DNA of 64,000 nucleotides from the NCBI RefSeq assembly GCF_015223355.1, contig NZ_JADFFK010000005.1, positions 1 to 64,000 of the forward strand. The letters run 5' to 3'. The position numbers and the translations under genes are program-made. The notes beneath the pieces were generated by a model. That model saw only the letters and a program-made list of their open reading frames with translations, was not told the DNA's origin and searched no databases. Shown piece by piece: positions 58,996-64,000 of this stretch. This stretch comes from Salipiger mangrovisoli (GTDB taxonomy: Bacteria; Pseudomonadota; Alphaproteobacteria; Rhodobacterales; Rhodobacteraceae). Position 1 is the stretch's first letter; each line of letters opens with the position of its first letter.

Positions 58996-59050
58996 ACTCG
59001 GGAGTGGGGCCGCGCCAGCGCGGCAGGAGACGCAGGGGGAGGAGGCCGCC

Positions 59051-59953
59051 TTGAAGACTGCAAAAACACAGGAAGACTGTCTGCTTGCCGGCCTGATCGG
59101 TCAGGGCATCGCGCTGTCGCGCACGCCGCTGATGCAGATGGAGGAAGCCCGTGCACAGGGGCTCTTCGCGAGCTACAAGAAGCTCGACATGGAGGCGCCC
59201 GAGCGCCGGGACATGACCCTGGCGCAGATGGTCTCGGCTGCCGAGGCCGCGGGCTTCGACGGGCTGAACATCACCTACCCCTACAAGATCGACGTCATCC
59301 CCCTGCTCGACGAGTTGAGCGAGAATGCGCGTGCGGTCGGTGCGGTGAACACCGTCGTGTTCCGGGGCGGAAAACGCATCGGTCACAACACCGACATGTG
59401 GGGCTTTGGCGAAAGCTTCCGCCGCGGGCTCGAAGGCGCGGACACCGGCCACGCGCTGCTGCTGGGTGCCGGCGGCGCGGGCGTCGCTGTGGCCAATGCG
59501 CTGGCGGAATGCGGCGTGCAAAAGCTGTCGATTTTCGACACGGACCCGGCGCGGGCCGAAGCGCTGGCGGCGCAGGTCGCGGCGAACTTCCCCGCAACCC
59601 GGACGCAGGCAGTCAGCGACATCACCGCGCTCTTTGCCGAGGACAGGCCGAACGGCGTGGTCAACGCGACCCCGATGGGGATGGCCAAGCTGCCCGGCAT
59701 GGCGATCGACGCGGCGCTCATCGACGCGGATCTCTGGGTCGCCGACATCGTCTATTTCCCGCTTGAAACCCAGCTCATCGCCCGCGCGCGTGCGAAGGGC
59801 TGCCGCGTGCTGCCGGGCTCGGGCATGGCGGTCTTCCAGGCGGTGCGCGCCTTCGAACTCTTCACCGGGCGGCCCGCCGACGCGGTCCGCATGAAGGCGA
59901 CTTTCGACGCCTTCGATCTGCCCGCGCCCGCCGCGGGCACTCAGAAACGCTAA
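59051..59953 (+). CDS. Quinate/shikimate dehydrogenase (AroE superfamily, catabolic type)
   Basis: This 300-residue NAD(P)-dependent enzyme oxidises shikimate to 3-dehydroshikimate or quinate to 3-dehydroquinate. Substrate contacts are S23 and T25 in LSRTPLMQ, catalytic K79 in NITYPYK, N100 and D115 in HNTDMWGFG. The cofactor loop is GAGGAGVAVA. The LSRTP form (instead of the HSLSP of biosynthetic AroE) and ADIVYFPLETQLI match the Corynebacterium quinate/shikimate dehydrogenase as I remember it. The start is TTG 59051 with GGGGGAGGAGG upstream. An earlier GTG at 58985 lies inside operator 3 and is unlikely. Confidence 0.85.
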   Translation: MKTAKTQEDCLLAGLIGQGIALSRTPLMQMEEARAQGLFASYKKLDMEAPERRDMTLAQMVSAAEAAGFDGLNITYPYKIDVIPLLDELSENARAVGAVNTVVFRGGKRIGHNTDMWGFGESFRRGLEGADTGHALLLGAGGAGVAVANALAECGVQKLSIFDTDPARAEALAAQVAANFPATRTQAVSDITALFAEDRPNGVVNATPMGMAKLPGMAIDAALIDADLWVADIVYFPLETQLIARARAKGCRVLPGSGMAVFQAVRAFELFTGRPADAVRMKATFDAFDLPAPAAGTQKR

Positions 59954-59964
59954 GGGAGGAACTC

Positions 59965-60975
59965 ATGCGTTCGATCACCAAGACCCTGCTCGCCGTCACC
60001 GCACTTTGCGGCAGCCTTGCCGCCACCACCGCCGGGGCGCAGACGCTGCGCGTCGCCCACGTCGACCCCGACGACTGGACCGGCTCGAAGAAGGGCGCCG
60101 CGGCGCAGATCTTCAAGAACATCGTCGAGAGCGAATCCGACATGACAGTCGAGATCTTCCCGGCGGGCGCGCTCGGCAACGAGGACGAACTGGTCGCCCA
60201 GGTGCAGGACAATCTGACCCAGGTCGCGCTGATCTCGGGCGCCATGTCCAAGGTCTGCCCGGCGGCCTCGGTGCTGGACATCCCCTACACCTTCTCCTCG
60301 GCCACCATCGCCTGGGACGTGCTCGACGGCCCCTTCGGCGACGAGCTGGCGCAGCACTGCCTCGAAGAGACCGGCCTGCGCACCCTGGCCTACGGCGAGA
60401 CCGGCTTCCGCAACTTCACCAACAACACCCGCGAGATCAAATCGCCCGCCGACATGGCCGGGCTGAAGTTCCGCGTGCAGCCGATCCCGCTCTACGTCGA
60501 GATGGTCAAGGGCCTTGGCGGCGAGCCGACCCCGATCGCCTGGACCGAGCTGCCGAACGCGCTGTCGACCGGTGTGGTCGACGGCCAGGAGAACCCGGTC
60601 GGCGTGATCTACAACAACGGCCTGCACAAGCTGCAGAAGTACATGACGCTGGACGGCCACGTCTACGCGGCGGACTTCATCGTCATCTCGGACGAGTTCT
60701 ATGACATGCTCGAACCGGCGCAGCAGGAAGTGATCCGCAAGGCCGCCCGCGTCGCCGGCACAATGGGCCGCGCCATCCAGCAGTGGAACACCGCCGAGGG
60801 CGTCGGCAAGGCGCAGGCCGAGGGCATGCAGGTCTATGCCCCGACCGCCGACGAGATCGCGGCCTTCGCCGACAAGGCACAGCCCGCCGTGGTCGAATAC
60901 CTGCGCGGCGAACTCGGGGATGACGCCGAGTGGATCGACCGCCTGCAACAGGCCGTCGCGGACGCGACCGAGTAA
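59965..60975 (+). CDS. TRAP transporter substrate-binding protein DctP (predicted quinate/shikimate)
   Basis: This is a 336-residue periplasmic receptor with signal peptide MRSITKTLLAVTALCGSLAATTAGA. The mature protein starts TLRVAHVDPDDWTGSKKGAA. The carboxylate-binding Arg is in GLKFRVQPIPLYVEM, followed by PNALSTGVVDGQENP. It lies 11 bases after the dehydrogenase gene in the same operon, so the ligand is probably quinate, shikimate or dehydroshikimate (inference). Confidence 0.92.
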   Translation: MRSITKTLLAVTALCGSLAATTAGAQTLRVAHVDPDDWTGSKKGAAAQIFKNIVESESDMTVEIFPAGALGNEDELVAQVQDNLTQVALISGAMSKVCPAASVLDIPYTFSSATIAWDVLDGPFGDELAQHCLEETGLRTLAYGETGFRNFTNNTREIKSPADMAGLKFRVQPIPLYVEMVKGLGGEPTPIAWTELPNALSTGVVDGQENPVGVIYNNGLHKLQKYMTLDGHVYAADFIVISDEFYDMLEPAQQEVIRKAARVAGTMGRAIQQWNTAEGVGKAQAEGMQVYAPTADEIAAFADKAQPAVVEYLRGELGDDAEWIDRLQQAVADATE

Positions 60976-60990
60976 CACCGCATGACGTCC

Positions 60991-61018
60991 GGCCGGGCCC
61001 GCCCTGCGCGGCCCGGCC
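60991..61018 (+). other. Intercistronic hairpin after dctP
   Basis: GGCCGGGC and GCCCGGCC pair in an 8-bp stem with a 12-base loop, followed by TTTCCTTT. It starts 15 bases after dctP and ends 20 bases before dctQ. The T-rich tail suggests partial termination. Confidence 0.65.
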
Positions 61019-61038
61019 TTTCCTTTGGAGGAGCCAAG

Positions 61039-61569
61039 ATGGATCGTCTCATCCGCGGCGCAAGGGGGGTCTTCGCCTTCGGCGCAGGTCTCAGCATGGC
61101 GCTGGTCTTCATCATCATCTTCGTCAATTCGCTGCGGCGCTACGCCGTGGGGCGCTCGGTGCCTTGGGGTGAGGAGCTGCCGATCTACCTGACGATCTAC
61201 GGCGTGATGTTCGGTCTTGCGCTGGCCTATCTTGGCGACAACCACATCCGCTTCACCGTGGTCTCGGACATGCTGCCGAAGCGCGTGCGCCACTGGCTCT
61301 TCGTCGCCGCCGACGCGGTGGGCGTCGCCACCGGCATCGCGCTCGCCTACGCCGGGCATGTCTTCGCCCTGCGCCGCGGCGATGTCGCCTCCTCGGGCCT
61401 GAAAAGCACCGCCGACGCGCTGGCGCAGAGCACCGGCATCGAGGCGCTCACCTGGCTCGGCAAGGTCGGCCCCTATCAATACGCCATCGCCTTCGGCGGC
61501 GCGGTCCTCGCGCTCGCGGCGGCGCTCAAACTCATGCAGCGGCTCTCGGGCCGCGCCGCGGAGGTCTGA
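61039..61569 (+). CDS. TRAP transporter small permease DctQ
   Basis: This is a 176-residue four-helix membrane subunit starting MDRLIRGARGVFAFGAGLSM with TTTGGAGGAG as ribosome site. The DctQ signatures are VNSLRRYAVGRSVPWGEEL and YLGDNHIRFTVVSDML. It follows dctP across a hairpin and precedes dctM by 3 bases. Confidence 0.92.
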   Translation: MDRLIRGARGVFAFGAGLSMALVFIIIFVNSLRRYAVGRSVPWGEELPIYLTIYGVMFGLALAYLGDNHIRFTVVSDMLPKRVRHWLFVAADAVGVATGIALAYAGHVFALRRGDVASSGLKSTADALAQSTGIEALTWLGKVGPYQYAIAFGGAVLALAAALKLMQRLSGRAAEV

Positions 61570-61572
61570 TCC

Positions 61573-62847
61573 ATGGTCTACATCATCCTGATCGGCGGCC
61601 TGCTGGCCGGGGCCCCCATCGCGGTGGCGATCCTCGCGGCGCTGCTCTTCTTCATGGGCACCGGCGAGGCGCCCTACACGCTGCGCATCGTGCCGACCGA
61701 GATCTTCAAGGGTCTCAACTCCTTCCCGCTGCTGGCCATCCCGCTCTTCGTGCTGGCGGGCGAGCTGATGAACGAAAGCGGCATCACCGGGCGGATCATC
61801 GCCTTTGCCAACGTGCTGGTCGGCCGCATGCGCGCAGGGCTCGCGCTGGTGAACATCTGGGCCTCGGTGATCTTCGCGGGCCTCTCGGGCTCGGCGGTGG
61901 CCGACACCTCGGCGATCGGCCGGGTGTTCATCCCCGAGATGGAAAAGCACGGCTATGACCGCGCCTATGCCGCCGCGCTGACCGCCGCCTCCTCGGTGAT
62001 CGGCCCGATCATCCCGCCGTCGATCCCGGTGATCATCTACGCGCTGATCGTCTCGGGCGTGTCGGTGCCGGCGCTGTTCCTTGCAGGCGTGGTCCCCGGC
62101 ATCCTGCTGGCGATCTTCCTGTCGGGCTACGTCATGATGACCGTCAAGGTCGACAAGGGCCATGAGGCAGGGGGTATCGGCGGGCCATCGAAAGGCCAGG
62201 CGCTGCTGCAAGGCATCCTGCCGCTGTTAATGCCGGTGCTGGTGGTGGGTTCGATCCTGCTCGGCATCGTCACCCCGACCGAGGCCGCGAGCTTCGCCGT
62301 GGGCTACGCGCTGATCCTCGGGCTCTTCGTCTACCGCAACATCCGCCTCTCGGCGCTGCCGCGGATCTTCTCGGGCGCGATGCGCGACAGCGCGGTGATC
62401 CTGATCATCATCGCGGCGGTCTCGGCGGCGAACTGGCTGCTGACCTACAACCGCGTGCCCAACATGCTGACCGACTGGGTGCTGGCCAACGTCGACAGCA
62501 AGACCACCTTCCTTATCGCGGTCATCATCCTGTTCCTCTTCGTGGGCCTGTTCCTCGAAGGCATCGCGGCGATGCTGGTGCTGGTGCCGATCCTGCACCC
62601 GATCGCCGTGTCGATGGGCGTCGATCCCACGCACTTCGGCATCCTCGTGATCTTCAACCTGATGATCGGCCTGATCACCCCGCCGCTGGGCCTGTGCCTC
62701 TTCGTCGCCGAGGGGGTGGCCAACGTCGGCATGGCCAAGCTGATCCGCGCGATCATGCCGTTCTTCTTCGTCGAGGTGCTGGTTCTGATCATCCTGACCT
62801 TCGTGCCGCAGACCGTCATTTGGCTGCCGCGCGCGCTTGGCTACTGA
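61573..62847 (+). CDS. TRAP transporter large permease DctM
   Basis: This 424-residue ion-coupled transport subunit has about 12 membrane segments. Motifs are FPLLAIPLFVLAGELMN, AGLSGSAVADTSAIG, IPEMEKHGYDRAYAAALTAASSVIGPIIPPS and LITPPLGLCLFVAEG. Its TGA is embedded in the ribosome site (TGAGGAGG) of the next gene, so dctM and the dehydratase are coupled. Confidence 0.94.
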   Translation: MVYIILIGGLLAGAPIAVAILAALLFFMGTGEAPYTLRIVPTEIFKGLNSFPLLAIPLFVLAGELMNESGITGRIIAFANVLVGRMRAGLALVNIWASVIFAGLSGSAVADTSAIGRVFIPEMEKHGYDRAYAAALTAASSVIGPIIPPSIPVIIYALIVSGVSVPALFLAGVVPGILLAIFLSGYVMMTVKVDKGHEAGGIGGPSKGQALLQGILPLLMPVLVVGSILLGIVTPTEAASFAVGYALILGLFVYRNIRLSALPRIFSGAMRDSAVILIIIAAVSAANWLLTYNRVPNMLTDWVLANVDSKTTFLIAVIILFLFVGLFLEGIAAMLVLVPILHPIAVSMGVDPTHFGILVIFNLMIGLITPPLGLCLFVAEGVANVGMAKLIRAIMPFFFVEVLVLIILTFVPQTVIWLPRALGY

Positions 62848-62860
62848 GGAGGCAATCCCC

Positions 62861-64000
62861 ATGAAAACCGCGATCGCCACCGTCTCGATCTCGGGCACCC
62901 TGCCCGAGAAGCTCGAGGCCATCGCCGCCGCAGGCTTCGACGGCGTGGAGATCTTCGAGCAGGATTTCATCGCCCATGACGGCGGCGCGCGGGACGTGGG
63001 GCGGATGATCCGCGACCACGGGCTGGAGATCCCGCTGTTCCAGCCCTTCCGCGATTTCGAATGCCTGCCCGAGCCGCTGCGGTCGAAGGCCTTCGACCGC
63101 GCCAAGCGCAAGTTCGACGTGATGCAGGAGCTCGGCACCGATCTGATCCTGATCTGCTCGTCGGTGCACCCGCGCGCGCTCGGCGGCATCAAGCGGGCGG
63201 CCGACGACCTGGCCGAGCTTGGCGAGATCGCCAAGGAGCGCGGCATCCGGCTCGGCTACGAGGCGCTGGCCTGGGGCCGCCACATCAACGATCACCGCGA
63301 CGCCTGGGAGATCGTGCGCCAGGCCGATCATCCCAACGTCGGCATCATCCTCGACAGCTTCCACACGCTGGGCCGCAAGATCGACCCGGAGTCGATCCGC
63401 GCGATCCCCGGCGAGAAGATCTTCTTCGTGCAGCTTGCCGACGCCCCGGCGATCGACATGGACCTGCTCTACTGGTCGCGCCACTTCCGCAACATGCCCG
63501 GCGAGGGCGATCTGGAGGTGCAGCGCTTCATGCAGGCGGTGATGGCGGCGGGCTACACCGGGCCGATCAGCCTCGAGATTTTCAACGACCAGTTCCGCGG
63601 CAGCAACGCCCGCGCCACGGCGCAGGACGGCTACCGCTCGCTCATCGCGCTGATGGACGACGTGCGCCGCGCCGAACCCGAAACGAAGATCGACCTGCCC
63701 ATGATCCCGCCGCGCGTGCGCGCCGAGGACGTGAGCTTCGTCGAATTCGCCGCCCGCGACACCGAGGTCGAGACGCTGACAGGGATGCTGCGGACACTGG
63801 GCTTCCGCAACGCCGCCAAGCACCGCAACAAGGCGATCACCCTCTGGCAGCAGGGCGACGTGCGCATCGTGGTGAACTCGGAGACCGAGGGCCATGCCGC
63901 CCACGTCTGGAACACCCGCGGCCTGTCGGTCTGCGACATCGGCCTGCGGGTCTCGTCGGCGCATGACACCGTGGCCCGCGCCAACGCCCTCGGCTCGCCG
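62861..64000 (+). CDS. quiC: 3-dehydroshikimate dehydratase, partial (C-terminus beyond window)
   Basis: The first 380 residues of a two-domain enzyme are visible. The N-terminal TIM barrel (1-~270) is of the AP-endonuclease-2/sugar-phosphate-isomerase type. Metal and substrate residues E134 (LGYEAL), D165 and H168 (LDSFHT), Q191 (QLADAP) and E239 (SLEIFNDQF) fit 3-dehydroshikimate dehydratases such as AsbF and QuiC. From ~295 an HPPD-like domain begins (VSFVEFAARDTEVETLTGML), as in long bacterial QuiC proteins of about 630 residues. It converts 3-dehydroshikimate to protocatechuate. It runs off the right edge. Confidence 0.88.
   Translation, partial: MKTAIATVSISGTLPEKLEAIAAAGFDGVEIFEQDFIAHDGGARDVGRMIRDHGLEIPLFQPFRDFECLPEPLRSKAFDRAKRKFDVMQELGTDLILICSSVHPRALGGIKRAADDLAELGEIAKERGIRLGYEALAWGRHINDHRDAWEIVRQADHPNVGIILDSFHTLGRKIDPESIRAIPGEKIFFVQLADAPAIDMDLLYWSRHFRNMPGEGDLEVQRFMQAVMAAGYTGPISLEIFNDQFRGSNARATAQDGYRSLIALMDDVRRAEPETKIDLPMIPPRVRAEDVSFVEFAARDTEVETLTGMLRTLGFRNAAKHRNKAITLWQQGDVRIVVNSETEGHAAHVWNTRGLSVCDIGLRVSSAHDTVARANALGSP

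Noticed and set aside
58985-59050. N-terminal extension of the quinate/shikimate dehydrogenase from GTG 58985
   Set aside because: This start lies inside operator repeat 3 and the extra residues are not family-like. TTG 59051 has a strong ribosome site and the right length.

Overview
The window looks like a chromosomal segment of a Rhodobacteraceae (Roseobacter-group) alphaproteobacterium. I infer this from very high GC, many TRAP and ABC uptake systems built round periplasmic binding proteins, the choXWV/betIBA choline cluster, a class Ib ribonucleotide reductase under a cobalamin riboswitch, and GC-rich intergenic repeats of a kind I associate with that family. No tRNA, rRNA, CRISPR array, prophage, insertion sequence or replication origin is visible.

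Layout. 1-1041: end of an unidentified gene, then formyl-THF deformylase. 1140-3678 (-): methionine ABC importer metNIQ. 3953-4804 (-): GH25 lysozyme lipoprotein. 4935-11716: choline-to-betaine genes betIBA (-), divergent from the choline importer choXWV (+), with a BetI-like operator between. 11804-12088: small unknown protein. 12204-16477 (-): Mla/MCE-type lipid transporter. 16713-24180 (+): LacI-family regulator with two operators, an ABC importer, a nucleoside hydrolase and an adenine deaminase, read here as a purine nucleoside/base scavenging operon. 24651-26840 and 40236-42410 (-): two katG paralogues sharing a 480-bp identical tract. 27058-36980: FNT-type channel, YitT protein, DadA-like oxidase with TetR regulator, YbaN, the ygiBC pair, a YbaY-META fusion and a YncE-like beta-propeller. 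37249-40100 (+): orphan TRAP binding protein, DenD-like dehydrogenase, GntR regulator. 42625-45123 (-): PhoD-like phosphatase and asparaginase. 45521-49713 (+): cobalamin riboswitch and nrdHIEF. 49799-52093 (-): FepA-like TonB receptor. 52208-54185: two decayed genes (GMC oxidoreductase and RutA-like monooxygenase). 54417-58175 (+): TRAP system with fused DctQM and an Asp/Glu racemase-family protein. 58187-64000: TetR regulator, three operator repeats, and a divergent operon of quinate/shikimate dehydrogenase, TRAP transporter DctPQM and 3-dehydroshikimate dehydratase (cut by the window edge).

How it works together. Most of the window is nutrient acquisition, usually with a dedicated regulator and operator next to the transporter. 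The clearest integrated systems are the quinate/shikimate TRAP-to-protocatechuate operon and the LacI-controlled purine operon. All five binding-protein genes that are followed by another gene of the same strand have a strong GC hairpin just after the stop codon. This recurring layout probably sets the ratio of binding protein to downstream products. Three copies of a Rhodobacteraceae-style intergenic repeat lie in gaps near katG1, near katG2 and between nrdE and nrdF.
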